Shown here piece after piece: positions 1 to 11,681 of a DNA stretch of 64,000 nucleotides. The translations under genes were made by a program, and so were the position numbers. Under the pieces are notes generated by a model. The model ran no database searches and was not told where the DNA came from. It saw only the letters and a program-made list of their open reading frames with translations. Origin of the DNA: Pontibaca methylaminivorans (lineage in GTDB: Bacteria; Pseudomonadota; Alphaproteobacteria; Rhodobacterales; Rhodobacteraceae); NCBI RefSeq assembly GCF_900156525.1, contig NZ_FTPS01000001.1:868001-932000 (forward strand). Direction: 5' to 3'. Numbering within the stretch: the stretch's first letter is position 1; each line of letters opens with the position of its first letter.

Positions 1-198
1 GTACGCCTCCGGGCCCGCGGGCCAGCGTCACAGGCCGCTTCCTGCCGATGTGTCGAAACGGCCACGACCCCCATGATTTGCGCGACCGCACGTTGCCGGA
101 AAAATGAGGTCGCGCTATATCCGATTTCACGTCTTTCGATCGCAACAAAGGGCATGACAGCAGTGAACCAGAATGCCCGTCATAAATTGGAGCATAAC

Positions 199-813
199 AT
201 GAAGCATCTCCGCTATGCGGCCGCCATCCCGGCCCTTCTCCTCGCGGCGCCCGCTTTCGCCGGCAACCTCGAAGAGCCCGTTGTCGAGCCCATCATCGCG
301 CAGCCCGTCCAGGTGCAGCCGATCTCCGACTGGACCGGCTTCTACCTCGGTGCCCAGGCCGGCTATGGCACCTCGGACATCGACAATGTCGATGTGGAAC
401 CCGATGGGGCTCTTGGCGGTGTCCATGCCGGTTACCTTTATGACCTCGGCCAGTGGGTCGTCGGCGGTGAGCTCGACTACGACTGGGCCAACATGAAGGA
501 AAGCGTTGGTGGCGACGAAGCCAAGATCGACAATATCGCCCGCGCCAAGGCGCTGGTCGGTTATGACCTTGGCGACGGCCTGCTCTATGGTACCGTTGGT
601 GCATTCCGCGCCGAGACCAGCGTATCCGGCGCTGTCTCCGCCGACGACACCGACAACGGCTGGCTGGCCGGCATCGGCTACAAGCACAAGTTCACCGAAA
701 ACTGGATCGGTGGTGTTGAAGCCCTCTACCACAGCGGCGTCGACTTCCTTGGCATCGACGGCCTCGACACCGATATCACCACGATCACCGCACGGATCTC
801 CTACAAGTTCTGA
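199..813 (+). CDS. Outer-membrane beta-barrel protein (Omp25/OmpA-like barrel), copy 1
   Basis: 204-residue outer-membrane barrel protein of the OMP_b-brl/Omp25-like type. Residues 1-21 form a signal peptide ending AFA before GN. A DWTGFYLGAQAGY motif near residue 44 is typical of this family, and the chain ends ARISYKF with a terminal Phe, the usual Bam recognition signal. The ATG at 199 follows a TTGGAG ribosome site and starts the signal peptide; the frame is open further upstream without a better start. The next gene (1050) is a close paralogue, so this is a tandem duplication. The family is usually structural or porin-like; no substrate can be inferred. Fold is confident, function is not. 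Confidence 0.88.
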   Translation: MKHLRYAAAIPALLLAAPAFAGNLEEPVVEPIIAQPVQVQPISDWTGFYLGAQAGYGTSDIDNVDVEPDGALGGVHAGYLYDLGQWVVGGELDYDWANMKESVGGDEAKIDNIARAKALVGYDLGDGLLYGTVGAFRAETSVSGAVSADDTDNGWLAGIGYKHKFTENWIGGVEALYHSGVDFLGIDGLDTDITTITARISYKF

Positions 814-837
814 TCCTCGCAGATTGTGACACCAAAG

Positions 838-868
838 AAACGCGGCGGCTCTGCCCGCCGCGTTTTTC
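838..868 (+). terminator. Rho-independent terminator of barrel gene 1
   Basis: An 11-bp stem (AAACGCGGCGG with CCGCCGCGTTT) and a 6-nt loop are followed by a T-rich run, about 25 nt after the stop codon. The same element, with small changes, follows the second barrel gene. Confidence 0.85.
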
Positions 869-1049
869 TTTGCGGAACAGGGTTTTCAAAGGCGCGAATC
901 CCCCTTCCGCCGGACGGCGCGTAACGATGTGACATGTTTGCAACCACCCTGTGCCCTTTATCCCCGTTCGGTTGCTCTGACCGCCCTTCGCTTTTACAAG
1001 AAACCCGAGCGCAACAATCATTGCCATTCAAACTCTGAAGGAGAATCCC

Positions 1050-1700
1050 ATGAAACACCTTCGTTACGCAGCCGCAATTCCGGCTCTCCTCCTCGCGGCT
1101 CCGGCATTCGCCGGCAACCTCGAAGAGCCGGTTGTCGAGCCCGTGATTGCCGCGCCCGTCGAGGTGCAGCCGATCTCTGACTGGACCGGTTTCTACCTTG
1201 GTGCCCAGGCCGGTTATGGCGACAACTCGAAGACCAGCGCGGTTGGTCTGGCCCCGGGTGACCGACTCAGCCCCGAGGGCGGCTTTGCCGGTATCCACGG
1301 CGGATACCTCTATGACCTCGGCCAGTGGGTCGTGGGTGGCGAGCTTGACTATGACCGCACCAACATCAGCGACGATGGCGGCCCCTTCGGCAAGATGAAG
1401 CTCAAGAACATGGCCCGCGCAAAGGCGCTGGTCGGTTATGACCTTGGCGACGGCCTGGTATACGGCACGGTCGGTGCGTTCCGCGGCGAACTGCGGGACA
1501 ATGGCGCCGGCTGGCTCGGCACCCCCGATGAAAAGCACACCGACAACGGCTGGCTGGCCGGCCTCGGCTACAAGCACAAGTTCACCGAGAACTGGATCGG
1601 TGGCGTCGAGGCGCTGTACCACAAGAAGAGCGATTTCGATGACACCGGCTTCGACATGAAGCTGACCACCATCAGCGCGCGGATCTCCTACAAGTTCTGA
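1050..1700 (+). CDS. Outer-membrane beta-barrel protein, copy 2
   Basis: 216-residue paralogue of the gene at 199. The signal peptide, the acidic linker after it, the DWTGFYLGAQAGY segment, the YDLGQWVVGGELDYD segment and the C-terminal ARISYKF are nearly the same, while the loop segments between strands differ in length and sequence. The ATG has a strong GAAGGAGA ribosome site 6-7 nt upstream. It has its own 5' region, different from copy 1, so the two copies could be expressed under different conditions. Predicted outer-membrane location; substrate unknown. Confidence 0.88.
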   Translation: MKHLRYAAAIPALLLAAPAFAGNLEEPVVEPVIAAPVEVQPISDWTGFYLGAQAGYGDNSKTSAVGLAPGDRLSPEGGFAGIHGGYLYDLGQWVVGGELDYDRTNISDDGGPFGKMKLKNMARAKALVGYDLGDGLVYGTVGAFRGELRDNGAGWLGTPDEKHTDNGWLAGLGYKHKFTENWIGGVEALYHKKSDFDDTGFDMKLTTISARISYKF

Positions 1701-1725
1701 TCCCCGGCAGATCGTGACACCAAAG

Positions 1726-1755
1726 AAACGCGGCGGCATTGTCCGCTGCGTTTTT
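1726..1755 (+). terminator. Rho-independent terminator of barrel gene 2
   Basis: The stem starts AAACGCGGCGG and closes with CCGCTGCGTTT, including one G-T pair, followed by T residues. It is homologous to the terminator at 838, so the duplicated unit included the 3' flank. Confidence 0.82.
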
Positions 1756-1888
1756 CGTCGCTCATGGCTGCGCAAAGACCGGATCGCGAACGGGGTTTCC
1801 GCAGTGACCGGCTTCGGCTAGAACGGATCGCAACATGCAGTGCACGCACCCGCGCGCCCTGCTCCTATTACAGCCGCGGAGCCCGCCC

Positions 1889-2224
1889 ATGTCGTCCCAT
1901 TACCTCTTTCTCATGATCGCGGTGCTGTTCGAAACCATCGGGACCAGCGCGCTCGAGGCAAGCCAGCAATTCACGCGGCCCTGGCCCTCGGCCCTCGTGA
2001 TCGTGGCCTATGCCATTGCCTTCTACATGCTGTCGATGACGCTGCGGGTGATGCCGGTCGGCATCGTCTATGCGCTCTGGTCCGGGTTCGGGATCATCTT
2101 CATCGCGCTGATCGGCTTCGTGGTGTTCAAGCAGCGGCTCGACCTGCCGGCGATCCTGGGGCTTGCGCTCATCATCATCGGCATCGTGGTGATCAACGTC
2201 TTTTCCAAATCGACCACGCATTGA
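1889..2224 (+). CDS. Small multidrug resistance (SMR) family transporter
   Basis: 111-residue protein with four predicted membrane helices, the usual length for SMR proteins (EmrE, SugE). The essential membrane Glu of helix 1 is present (Glu15, in LFETIGTSAL), and the helix-3/4 signature (MPVGIVYALWSGFG) matches the family. These proteins are inner-membrane dimers that exchange protons for cationic drugs or guanidinium compounds. The start is set at 1889 because the preceding in-frame residues are not membrane-like and no better start is seen. It stands alone. The EmrE-like and Gdx-like subtypes cannot be separated with certainty; the A-x-x-Y-A-L-W-S-G region favours the EmrE-like branch. Confidence 0.88.
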   Translation: MSSHYLFLMIAVLFETIGTSALEASQQFTRPWPSALVIVAYAIAFYMLSMTLRVMPVGIVYALWSGFGIIFIALIGFVVFKQRLDLPAILGLALIIIGIVVINVFSKSTTH

Positions 2225-2321
2225 TCGCCTTTATCGACGCCGGCTCTGGTCGCGGGCGTCCACATGCCTTATGCGCATGTCCGGGGCGTTCCGTCCCGCC
2301 ATCCCAAATCCGAGGCAAGAC

Positions 2322-4139
2322 ATGGATCTGCGCAATATCGCAATCATCGCTCACGTCGATCATGGCAAGACCACGCTCGTCGACGGGCTGCTGAAACAGT
2401 CCGGCACCTTTCGCGACAATCAGGAAACCGCTGATCGCGCGATGGATTCGGGCGATATCGAGCGCGAACGCGGCATCACGATCCTGGCCAAGGCCACATC
2501 GGTCGAATGGCAGGGCGCGCGCATCAACATCGTCGATACGCCGGGCCACGCCGATTTCGGCGGCGAGGTCGAACGGATCCTGTCAATGGTCGATGGTGTG
2601 GTGCTGCTGGTCGATGCGGCCGAGGGGCCGATGCCGCAGACCAAGTTCGTCACCCAGAAGGCGCTTGCGCTCGGGCTGCGCCCCATCGTGGTGGTGAACA
2701 AGGTGGACAAGCCCGACGCCGAGCCCGACCGCGCGCTCGACGAGGTGTTCGACCTGTTCGCAAGCCTCGACGCGAGCGACGAGCAGCTTGATTTCCCCCA
2801 TCTCTACGCGTCGGGGCGCGCGGGCTGGGCGGACCCGTCGCTCGAGGGGCCGCGCGAGAACCTGGATGCGCTGTTTCGCCTGATCCTCGACCACGTCCCT
2901 GCCCCGGCCCAGCTTGCCGCGCGCGACGAGCCCTTCCGCATGCTGGCGACCACCCTTGCCGCCGATCCGTTCCTCGGGCGCATCCTGACGGGCCGGGTGG
3001 AAAGCGGCACGCTCAAGGCCGGCACCACGCTCAAGGCGCTCTCGCGCGAGGGCAAGCCGGTCGAGACCTTCCGCGTCAGCCGCGTGCTGGCCTTTCGCGG
3101 CCTGACCCGCCAGCCGATCGACCTGGCCGAGGCCGGCGACATCGTGTCGCTTGCCGGCATGTCGAAAGCCACCGTCGCCGACAGCCTGGTCGCGCCCGAG
3201 GTCGAAGAGCCGCTCCAGGCCAAGCCGATCGACCCGCCGACCATCAGCGTGACCTTCGGCATCAACGACAGCCCGCTGGCCGGCCGCGATGGCAAGAAGG
3301 TGCAGTCGCGGGTGATTCGCGAACGCCTGATGAAAGAGGCCGAAAGCAACGTCGCGATCCGCGTCTCCGACACACCGGGGGGCGAGGCCTTCGAGGTCAA
3401 GGGCCGCGGCGAACTGCAGATGGGCGTGCTGATCGAGAACATGCGCCGCGAGGGGTTCGAGCTTTCGATCTCGCGCCCGCGGGTGCTGCTGCGCGAGGAA
3501 AGCGGCGAGACGCTCGAACCCATCGAGGAGGTCGTGATCGACGTCGATGACGACCACGCCGGCGTCGTGATCGAAAAGCTGACCGGCACGCGCCGGGGCG
3601 ATCTGGCGGAAATGAAACCCTCGGGCCAGGGCAAGACCCGGATCATCGCCCTTGTGCCCTCGCGCGGGCTGATAGGTTATCACGGCGAGTTCCTGACCGA
3701 CACGCGCGGCACCGGCATCCTGAACCGCGTCTTCCACGGCTGGGCTCCCCACAAGGGCACCATCGAAGGACGGCGCGAAGGCGTGCTGATTTCAATGGAG
3801 AACGGCGTGTCGGTTGCCTATGCGCTCTGGAATCTCGAAGAGCGCGGCCGCCTGTTCATCGGCGCGCAGGAACAGGTCTATACCGGCATGATCATCGGCG
3901 AGCACAGCCGCGAGAACGACCTTGAGGTGAACCCGCTCAAGGGCAAGAAGCTGACCAATATCCGTGCCTCCGGCTCCGACGAGGCGGTCCGCCTCACGCC
4001 ACCGGTGCGCATGTCGCTGGAAGAGGCGATCGCCTATATCAACGACGACGAACTGGTCGAGGTCACGCCGAACGCGATCCGCCTGCGCAAGCGTCACCTG
4101 GATCCGCATGAACGCAAGCGCGCCGCGCGCAGCACCTGA
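2322..4139 (+). CDS. typA: Ribosome-associated translational GTPase TypA/BipA
   Basis: 605-residue GTPase of the elongation-factor family, the usual TypA length. G1 (AHVDHGKT), G2 (RGITI), G3 (DTPGH) and G4 (NKVD) motifs lie in the first 150 residues, followed by the beta-barrel domain II, EF-G-like domains III and V, and the TypA-specific C-terminal domain ending in a basic tail. TypA binds the 70S ribosome and supports 50S assembly and stress or cold growth. The start [17 protein letters not shown] is standard for the family; the upstream in-frame extension is not. Confidence 0.97.
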   Translation: MDLRNIAIIAHVDHGKTTLVDGLLKQSGTFRDNQETADRAMDSGDIERERGITILAKATSVEWQGARINIVDTPGHADFGGEVERILSMVDGVVLLVDAAEGPMPQTKFVTQKALALGLRPIVVVNKVDKPDAEPDRALDEVFDLFASLDASDEQLDFPHLYASGRAGWADPSLEGPRENLDALFRLILDHVPAPAQLAARDEPFRMLATTLAADPFLGRILTGRVESGTLKAGTTLKALSREGKPVETFRVSRVLAFRGLTRQPIDLAEAGDIVSLAGMSKATVADSLVAPEVEEPLQAKPIDPPTISVTFGINDSPLAGRDGKKVQSRVIRERLMKEAESNVAIRVSDTPGGEAFEVKGRGELQMGVLIENMRREGFELSISRPRVLLREESGETLEPIEEVVIDVDDDHAGVVIEKLTGTRRGDLAEMKPSGQGKTRIIALVPSRGLIGYHGEFLTDTRGTGILNRVFHGWAPHKGTIEGRREGVLISMENGVSVAYALWNLEERGRLFIGAQEQVYTGMIIGEHSRENDLEVNPLKGKKLTNIRASGSDEAVRLTPPVRMSLEEAIAYINDDELVEVTPNAIRLRKRHLDPHERKRAARST

Positions 4140-4199
4140 CCCGGACGGGCGGGGTGTGGCCACGCACCCCGCTCCCGCATTGCAGATCTCCGCGCGGGG

Positions 4200-4487
4200 T
4201 CAGTCCGCGGTCTCGACGATGACGAGGTCGCGTTCGGAGGCGCCGCGTGCGTGGGACAGCGCCTGCTGGTAAAGATCAGAGCGGTAGCAGGCTTCGGCCG
4301 TTTCCAGATCGGGGAAACGCACGACCACATGGCGTGGGCGCTCCTGCCCCTCGAGCTGGACATAACGCCCCCCGCGCACGACGAATTCACCGCCATGGGC
4401 GGCGATCGCCTCGACCGCGAGCCTTGCATATTCGCGGTAGGGGGCCTCGTTGCTGACCGAAACCTGTGAAATCCAGAGTGCGCCCAT
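4200..4487 (-). CDS. DUF1330 family protein
   Basis: 95-residue protein of the DUF1330 family, small ferredoxin-like alpha/beta-barrel dimers related to stress-responsive dabb proteins. Family features are the start (MGALWISQVSV), the central Y-R-Y-A and GGRY segments, and the later VVVRFPDLETAEACYRS segment. The biochemical role of the family is unknown. It follows alaS by 3 nt on the same strand and is probably co-transcribed with it. Confidence 0.85.
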   Translation of the reverse strand: MGALWISQVSVSNEAPYREYARLAVEAIAAHGGEFVVRGGRYVQLEGQERPRHVVVRFPDLETAEACYRSDLYQQALSHARGASERDLVIVETAD

Positions 4488-4490
4488 CTT

Positions 4491-7148
4491 TCAACCTTTC
4501 AGAATCGCCTGCGCCGCGCTGATCGCAGCCTCGGCATTGGCAATGTCGCGCCCGCCCCCCTGCGCCAGGTCGGGGCGGCCGCCGCCACCCTTGCCGCCAA
4601 GCGCCGGCACCGCAGCCCGCACCAGATCGACGGCCGAAACCCGGTCAATAAGGTCGCCCGTCACCCCGGCCGCAACGGCGGCCTTGCCGTTCGCATCCGC
4701 AATCAGCAGCACCGCACCACTGCCGAGCCGCGCCTTGTGTTCGTCGACAAGGCCGGGCAGATCCTTGCCGCTGACGCCGCTCAGAACCTGCGCGATCATG
4801 CGGATCCCGTTGATCTCGACCGGCTCCGGCCCGGCGCTGCCGCCGCCCGACATGGCCAGTTCGCGACGAAGCTGCGCAACCTCGTTGGCCAGCGCCCGCC
4901 GCTCCTCCATCAGCGCCCCGAGCCGCCCGGGCAGATCCTCGGCCCGGACCTTCAGCAGCCGCGCCGATTCGGCCAGCAGGTGATGCTCGCCGGCCAGATG
5001 ATCGAGCGCCGCCTGCCCGGTCAGCGCCTCGACCCGCCGCACCCCGGCGCTCGACGCGCTGTCGCCCAGCAGGACGAAAACCCCGATATCGCCGGTGCGG
5101 CGCACATGCGTGCCCCCGCACAGCTCGATCGAATAGGTATCGCCGCCGGCGCCGCGGTTCGCCCCCTCCTGGCGACCCATGGACACCACGCGCACCTCGT
5201 CGCCGTATTTCTCGCCAAACAGCGCCTGCGCGCCGATGGAGCGCGCATCATCCGGCGTCATGATCCGGGTTTTGACCGGCGCGTTCTGGCGGATCATGGC
5301 GTTCACGTCCGCCTGCAGCTGTACAAGATCGGCCTCGCTCAGCGCCGCGTTGTGGCTGAAGTCGAAACGAAGCCGCTCGGCATCGTTGAGCGAACCGCGC
5401 TGCGCCACATGCGCCCCCAGCCGCTCGCGCAGCGCCTGGTGCAGCAGGTGGGTGGCCGAGTGATTGGCGCGGATCGCGCTGCGGCGCGCGTGATCGACCT
5501 CGAGTTGCGCCGCGCTGCCTTTCGCGATCTCGCCCTCGGTCACGTCGGCGATATGGATGAAAACCCCGGCGCTCTTGCGCGTATCCACCACCCTTGCGGT
5601 GCCGGTATCGGTGCGGATCAGGCCGCTGTCGCCGACCTGCCCGCCGGATTCGGCATAGAACGGCGTCTGGTTCAACGCGATCTGGACGGTGTCGCCGCGC
5701 CGGGCGGTTTCGATTTCTGCACCATCACGGACCAGCGTCACGATCTGCCCTTCGGCGGTTTCGGTGTCATGGCCCAGAAACTCGGTCGTGCCGTTTTCCT
5801 CTGCCACATCGAACCAGACCGTGGCATCGGCCGCGTCGCCCGACCCGGCCCAGGCGGCACGCGCGGTGGCCTTCTGCCCGGCCATGGCGGCATCGAACCC
5901 GGCGACATCGACGCCGCGGCCCTGTTCGCGCAGCGCATCCTGCGTGAGATCGAGCGGAAACCCATAGGTGTCGTAAAGCCGGAATGCCGCCTCGCCCGGG
6001 AGAACCGCCCCCTCGGGCAGGGCAGAGAGTTCGTCCTCGAGCAGGCGCAGGCCGCGGTCGAGCGTCTGGCGGAACCGCGTTTCCTCGAGCCGCAGCGTTT
6101 CCTCGATCAGCGCCTGCGCGCGGGAGAGTTCGGGATAGGCCGCCCCCATCTGCTGCACGAGCGCCGGCACCAGGCGATACATCAGCGGATCCGCCGCGCC
6201 GAGCAGATGGGCGTGTCGCATGGCGCGGCGCATGATGCGGCGCAGCACATAGCCCCGCCCCTCGTTCGAGGGCATGACCCCGTCCGCAATCAGGAACGAG
6301 GTCGAGCGCAGGTGGTCGGCGATCACCCGGTGATGCAGCCGCCCCGGCCCGTCCGGCTCGGTGCTGGTGGCATTGGCGCTCGCCTCGATCAGGGCGCGCA
6401 TGAGGTCGGTTGCGTAATTGTCGTTCGTGCCCTGCAGCAGCGCCGCAACGCGTTCGATCCCCATGCCGGTGTCGATGCTGCGCGCCTCGAGGTCGCGGCG
6501 CGTCCCGTCGGCCATCTGTTCGTACTGCATGAACACGAGGTTCCAGATCTCGACGAAACGGTCGCCGTCTTCCTCCGGGCTGCCCGGAGGGCCGCCCCAG
6601 TATTTCTCGCCATGGTCGAAGAAGATCTCGGAACAGGGGCCGCAGGGGCCGGTCGGGCCCATGGTCCAGAAATTGTCGTCGGTGGCGATGCGCAGGATCC
6701 GCTCGTCCGGCAGGCCGCTCACCTTTTTCCAGATTGCGGCGGCCTCGTCGTCGGTGTGGAAGACCGTCACCCAGAGCCGGTCGGCGGGAATCCCGAATTC
6801 GCGCGTTATGAGTTCCCAGGCGAAGGGAATCGCCTGTTCCTTGAAATAATCGCCAAAGCTGAAATTGCCCAGCATCTCGAAAAACGTGTGATGCCGGGCC
6901 GTATAGCCCACGTTGTCGAGATCGTTGTGCTTGCCGCCGGCCCGCACGCATTTCTGCGCTGTGGTGGCGCGGCTGTAATCGCGGTGCTCGACCCCGGTGA
7001 ACAGGTTCTTGAACTGCACCATGCCCGAATTCGTGAACATGAGGGTCGGGTCGTTTCGCGGCACGAGCGGGCTCGAATCGACGACCTCGTGCCCCTGCCT
7101 CGCGAAATATCCGAGAAATTGCGAGCGGATTTCATTCAGCGTCAGCAT
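4491..7148 (-). CDS. alaS: Alanyl-tRNA synthetase
   Basis: 885-residue cytoplasmic enzyme that charges tRNA-Ala. Visible parts are the class II catalytic domain at the N terminus ([13 protein letters not shown], with [11 protein letters not shown] later), the tRNA-recognition domain, and the editing domain with its zinc site (His ~562 and ~566 in HSATH; Cys ~676 and His ~680 in CGGTH). The C-Ala/DHHA1 domain forms the end. Length and domain order are normal. It lies downstream of recA on the same strand after a 290-bp gap, an arrangement common in alphaproteobacteria. Confidence 0.98.
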   Translation of the reverse strand: MLTLNEIRSQFLGYFARQGHEVVDSSPLVPRNDPTLMFTNSGMVQFKNLFTGVEHRDYSRATTAQKCVRAGGKHNDLDNVGYTARHHTFFEMLGNFSFGDYFKEQAIPFAWELITREFGIPADRLWVTVFHTDDEAAAIWKKVSGLPDERILRIATDDNFWTMGPTGPCGPCSEIFFDHGEKYWGGPPGSPEEDGDRFVEIWNLVFMQYEQMADGTRRDLEARSIDTGMGIERVAALLQGTNDNYATDLMRALIEASANATSTEPDGPGRLHHRVIADHLRSTSFLIADGVMPSNEGRGYVLRRIMRRAMRHAHLLGAADPLMYRLVPALVQQMGAAYPELSRAQALIEETLRLEETRFRQTLDRGLRLLEDELSALPEGAVLPGEAAFRLYDTYGFPLDLTQDALREQGRGVDVAGFDAAMAGQKATARAAWAGSGDAADATVWFDVAEENGTTEFLGHDTETAEGQIVTLVRDGAEIETARRGDTVQIALNQTPFYAESGGQVGDSGLIRTDTGTARVVDTRKSAGVFIHIADVTEGEIAKGSAAQLEVDHARRSAIRANHSATHLLHQALRERLGAHVAQRGSLNDAERLRFDFSHNAALSEADLVQLQADVNAMIRQNAPVKTRIMTPDDARSIGAQALFGEKYGDEVRVVSMGRQEGANRGAGGDTYSIELCGGTHVRRTGDIGVFVLLGDSASSAGVRRVEALTGQAALDHLAGEHHLLAESARLLKVRAEDLPGRLGALMEERRALANEVAQLRRELAMSGGGSAGPEPVEINGIRMIAQVLSGVSGKDLPGLVDEHKARLGSGAVLLIADANGKAAVAAGVTGDLIDRVSAVDLVRAAVPALGGKGGGGRPDLAQGGGRDIANAEAAISAAQAILKG

Positions 7149-7438
7149 GGGCCTGCCCCGGGTGTTGGAGATCGGATCGGATGCCGCTCACATATCCACG
7201 CGGCGCCCCCCTGTCCACCGGGAGCGCGCGCCGCGCCGCGTGCAGAGCTCGGGGTGCCGCGGCTGGCGGGCCCGGGTCTATGCGGCGATGGCCGGAATCT
7301 TCCGGGGGTCGAACGTGATCGCCCGACCGTCCTTTGGGGGCAAAGCCCGGTGCGCGCGGGCTGCGCCGGCTCATCGCTGCTTTCCTGTCCGCGCTGAAAC
7401 CCGGTGCCGCGTGGCCGGCGGACCCCGGCGCGCGGGGC
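7149..7438. other. Intergenic region between recA and alaS
   Basis: 290 bp with no credible gene. It must hold the alaS promoter and the recA 3' end. A short GC hairpin (CCCC-7 nt-GGGG, 7424-7438) abuts the recA stop, but it has no T run and is weak evidence for a terminator. Confidence 0.5.
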
Positions 7439-8506
<1,068 letters not shown>

Positions 8507-8561
8507 ATCCTGTCTGCCCTTCTTCTTGACACAGCCGCGCATTCCCGGCAATTGCCACTTT

Positions 8562-8576
8562 GTTCTCCTGATGTTC
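8562..8576 (-). promoter_or_regulatory. SOS box (LexA operator) of recA
   Basis: Read on the recA strand it is GAACATCAGGAGAAC, a perfect direct repeat GAAC-N7-GAAC. This is the established alphaproteobacterial LexA site, also written GTTC-N7-GTTC, and unlike the E. coli CTGT-N8-ACAG box. It lies directly downstream of the predicted -10 element, so bound LexA would block initiation. Confidence 0.88.
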
Positions 8577-8605
8577 CATATTGGGGAGAATCGAGAACAT
8601 TGCAA
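8577..8605 (-). promoter_or_regulatory. Predicted recA sigma70-type promoter
   Basis: On the minus strand TTGCAA (8605-8600) and AATATG (8582-8577) are separated by exactly 17 nt. The -10 box touches the SOS box, placing the transcription start within the operator and giving a leader of roughly 60 nt. Confidence 0.6.
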
Positions 8606-8689
8606 TGGCTTTTCGTCCACCCCATGATCGGGCGGAACAGGTTAAGAAGTTGCTGACGCCGGCAGGCTGCTCAGCGGAGGTTGCGGAAC

Positions 8690-9331
8690 ATGCTCGTATT
8701 TTTCAGGGAACGGCTGGTATTCCTTGCCGTGCCCAAGACCGGGACCACCGCCTATCAGAGGGCGCTTGCGGGTCGGGCAGACATGGTGATCACCGACCCG
8801 CCGGAACTGAAGCACGCGCCGCTCTACCGCTACAACCGCTTCTTCCGGCCCATGTTCCAGAAGGTCTGCAACGCCGAGATGGAAACGCTCGCGGTGATGC
8901 GCGAGCCCATAAGCTGGCTCGGAAGCTGGTATCGCTATCGACGCCGCCCCTTCATGAAGGGCCAGCCGAACGCCACCCACGGCGTCAGTTTCGACGAGTT
9001 CGTCCGCGCCTACCTGGAAACCCCGACGCCGGGATTCGCCAATGTCGGCAGTCAGGCCCGGTTCCTTGAGCCGCGCCCGAACGGGACCGCCATCACGCAT
9101 CTGTTCCGCTATGAGGAACCGCATCGGCTCGATGCCTTTCTCGAGGAACGGCTCGGTGTGACGCTTGCCCTGACGCGGGAAAACGTGTCACCGGTGATGG
9201 AGCTTGCGCTTTCGCCCGAACTGGCGCGCGCCTGTCGCCGCCACTGCGCGCCCGAATTCGAGCTTTACGAATCAATTTCCGCGGGCGGGCTCAATTCAAC
9301 TGCTGGTGCACCGTCTCGGTCAACTGGTTGA
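8690..9331 (+). CDS. Sulfotransferase family protein
   Basis: 213-residue cytosolic protein. The PKTGTT motif at residues 15-20 is the 5'-phosphosulfate loop that binds PAPS in sulfotransferases, and MREPISWLGSWYRYRRR near residue 67 corresponds to the 3'-phosphate-binding R-x7-S region. The family transfers sulfate from PAPS to sugars, lipids or proteins; the acceptor is unknown here. The ATG at 8690 has a GCGGAGG ribosome site; a TTG at 8681 would lie on that site. It is divergent from recA and its 3' end overlaps cckA tail to tail by 41 bp. Confidence 0.75.
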   Translation: MLVFFRERLVFLAVPKTGTTAYQRALAGRADMVITDPPELKHAPLYRYNRFFRPMFQKVCNAEMETLAVMREPISWLGSWYRYRRRPFMKGQPNATHGVSFDEFVRAYLETPTPGFANVGSQARFLEPRPNGTAITHLFRYEEPHRLDAFLEERLGVTLALTRENVSPVMELALSPELARACRRHCAPEFELYESISAGGLNSTAGAPSRSTG

Positions 9332-11603
9332 GCGAAAACGGCTTGGGCAGGAACACCGAATTGGGCAGGGTCGGGCCGCATTCCTCGAAGGCGCCCTCGG
9401 CATAGCCCGACATGAACACCACCCGCACGTCGGGGCGCGTCACCAGCGCCTTGCGCACCCAGCTCGGCCCGTCGAGCCCCGGCATGACCACATCGGTGAC
9501 AAAGGCGTCGATTTCGAGTTCGGGCTCGTCCAGCATGCGCAGCGCCTCCTCGCCGGATTCGGCCTCGAGCACGGTATATCCGCGCAGGCGCAGCGCCCGG
9601 GCGGCAAAGGCGCGCACCGGCGCCTCGTCCTCGACCAGGAGCACGACACCTTCGCCATGGCGGGGCGCAGGCAGCGCGGCGGGCTCTTCGCGGCTGCCCC
9701 GGACTTCGCCGCCGTTGTCATGGGCCGGGAAATAAAGGGTAAACACCGTGCCGTTGCCTTCGGTGCTGTCCACGAAAATGAAACCGCCGGTCTGCTTGAT
9801 GATGCCGTAGACCGTCGAAAGGCCAAGCCCGGTGCCCTCGCCGGTGCGCTTGGTGGTAAAGAACGGCTCGAAGATCTTCGACATCTGGTCGGCGGGAATC
9901 CCGACACCCTGATCGGCGACCTTCACCACCACGTATTCGCCCGGCGCGACCGTGGCACGATCCCGCTGCAGGGGCGCATCAAGGCGGCGAACCGCGGTCT
10001 CGATGCGGATCTCGCCGCCACCCGGCATGGCATCGCGCGCATTCACCACGAGATTCATCAGCACCTGCTCAAGCTGGCGCTTGTCGGCCTTTATGTGCCG
10101 CAAGAGCGGTTCATGGCTCAGCGTGAGCGAGACCCGCTCGCCCACCAGACGGTTCAGCAGATGGGTAAGGTCGGACAGCGTATCGCGCAGGTCCACCGGC
10201 TCGGGGCGCAGGGTCTGCTTGCGTGAAAACGCCAGAAGCTGGCTCACCAGGGCCGCGGCGCGGTTTGCGTTCTGGCTGATCTGGATCAGGTCGCCGTAAT
10301 CCTGATCGCCCTGATCGTGGCGCAGCAGCAGCAGGTCGCAATGGCCGGAAATCGCCGTCAGCAGGTTGTTGAAATCATGGGCGATGCCCCCGGCAAGCTG
10401 CCCGATCGCCTGCATCTTCTGGCTCTGGACGAATTGCGCCTCGAGCGTCTTGAGCTCGGTCGCATCGTTCAGCACGCCGATCAGGCACCGCTGCCCGCCG
10501 TCGGTGATGGTGCTGAGCGTGACCTGCACGAACACCTCGCGATCGGGACGGGCAAGGCGCAGAAACTCCGAACGCTGCGCCATCCGCCCGCCCAGCGCCT
10601 CGCGCAGCCATTCGGCCACCGGACGGCCAAGCCCCTGCATCACGCTTTCCAGCGGCACCCCGGGCCGCAGCCGCTCCCCGGCAAGGCGGCGGGCCTCGCG
10701 GTTCGCCAGCAGGATGTCGCCGTCCGGGGCGATCTTGACCAGCGCGACCGGCAGGCGGTCGAACAGCGCCTGCTGGCGCGCCGCGCCCGCCGGCCCGAGC
10801 GGAAGAAAGAGGATCTCCCGCTGCCGCGCAACGGTATCGCGTTCGGCAACGATCACCTCGACCGGGCCGGTCCTCGCGTGCAGCACATTGACGACCCCCG
10901 TCACCAGCGGCAGTTCCGCGAACAGATCTTCCAGCCTCCGGCTGCGAAGATCGAGCAGCCCGCGCGCTGTCGCGTTCATCTGAAGGATGGTGCCGGTCCG
11001 ACCCAGGGTGAGGGCGCCGAAGGGAAAGTCGCCCTCCTCATTGCTCGCCTGCGGCTGGTCGGGCATCCGCTCGACCCGCCAGAGGCAACGCTGCCCGTCC
11101 AGCCAGCGGGCCGAGATCCGCATGTGCCCGCCGCGCGCCACCACGTCCTCCTGGGCGACACCATCGAGCCGCGCGCGCCACTGCAGCCGGTAAAGCACCG
11201 CCGAGGGATTGGCGAACAGGCTCCGCAGCACTTCGGAGAGCGTGGGCGCGTCGCTGCCGGCGAATTGTTCCCGCGCGGTGACATTCGCGGCCTTGATCAT
11301 GCCCTCGGTATCGGTCACGAAACTTGGCGTTGCATCGGCCCCGATCAGCCCGGTGACGGCCGTGTCGAGCCGACGGCGCAGATGATGCGCATAGGCAAGG
11401 CGCAGCCCGTGGAACGCTGCCACCAGCAGGATGGCAAGCCCGGAAACGATCAGCATCCGCACCCCGATGCCGCCGGGCGCCAGCAGCACCCCGGCCCCCA
11501 TCATGACGGCGCCAAAGACGATCAGGGTGCAGAAACGCACTTTCCCCGAGATCGGGGGCAGTATCTGATGGGGCAGATCGGCGGTCCGGTCCGACATGAA
11601 CAT
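9291..11603 (-). CDS. cckA: Cell-cycle hybrid histidine kinase CckA
   Basis: 770-residue inner-membrane hybrid kinase. Two N-terminal membrane helices (about 22-43 and 46-65) are followed by two or three PAS-like segments, the dimerisation domain with His409 in [20 protein letters not shown], the ATPase domain (N box near 517-526, G1 DQGVGIP, G2 GTGLGLS) and a C-terminal receiver with phospho-acceptor Asp704. The [10 protein letters not shown] and [21 protein letters not shown] segments are diagnostic of CckA. CckA phosphorylates ChpT, which passes phosphate to the master regulator CtrA; in Rhodobacterales this controls motility, gene-transfer agents and quorum responses. The start could also be the ATG at 11597. 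Confidence 0.93.
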   Translation of the reverse strand: MFMSDRTADLPHQILPPISGKVRFCTLIVFGAVMMGAGVLLAPGGIGVRMLIVSGLAILLVAAFHGLRLAYAHHLRRRLDTAVTGLIGADATPSFVTDTEGMIKAANVTAREQFAGSDAPTLSEVLRSLFANPSAVLYRLQWRARLDGVAQEDVVARGGHMRISARWLDGQRCLWRVERMPDQPQASNEEGDFPFGALTLGRTGTILQMNATARGLLDLRSRRLEDLFAELPLVTGVVNVLHARTGPVEVIVAERDTVARQREILFLPLGPAGAARQQALFDRLPVALVKIAPDGDILLANREARRLAGERLRPGVPLESVMQGLGRPVAEWLREALGGRMAQRSEFLRLARPDREVFVQVTLSTITDGGQRCLIGVLNDATELKTLEAQFVQSQKMQAIGQLAGGIAHDFNNLLTAISGHCDLLLLRHDQGDQDYGDLIQISQNANRAAALVSQLLAFSRKQTLRPEPVDLRDTLSDLTHLLNRLVGERVSLTLSHEPLLRHIKADKRQLEQVLMNLVVNARDAMPGGGEIRIETAVRRLDAPLQRDRATVAPGEYVVVKVADQGVGIPADQMSKIFEPFFTTKRTGEGTGLGLSTVYGIIKQTGGFIFVDSTEGNGTVFTLYFPAHDNGGEVRGSREEPAALPAPRHGEGVVLLVEDEAPVRAFAARALRLRGYTVLEAESGEEALRMLDEPELEIDAFVTDVVMPGLDGPSWVRKALVTRPDVRVVFMSGYAEGAFEECGPTLPNSVFLPKPFSLNQLTETVHQQLN

Positions 11604-11681
11604 TTCGACTCGTGAAACAAACGCTGGGCCTCGGCGCCGATTTTAAACCCGAGTCAAGCGCAAAATGCACGCATAAGTTGT

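Noticed and set aside
4737-7397. An 886-codon open frame on the plus strand opposite alaS
   Set aside because: It mirrors alaS in high-GC DNA, has low-complexity Arg/Ala/Gly composition and no family motifs; alaS itself is unmistakable.
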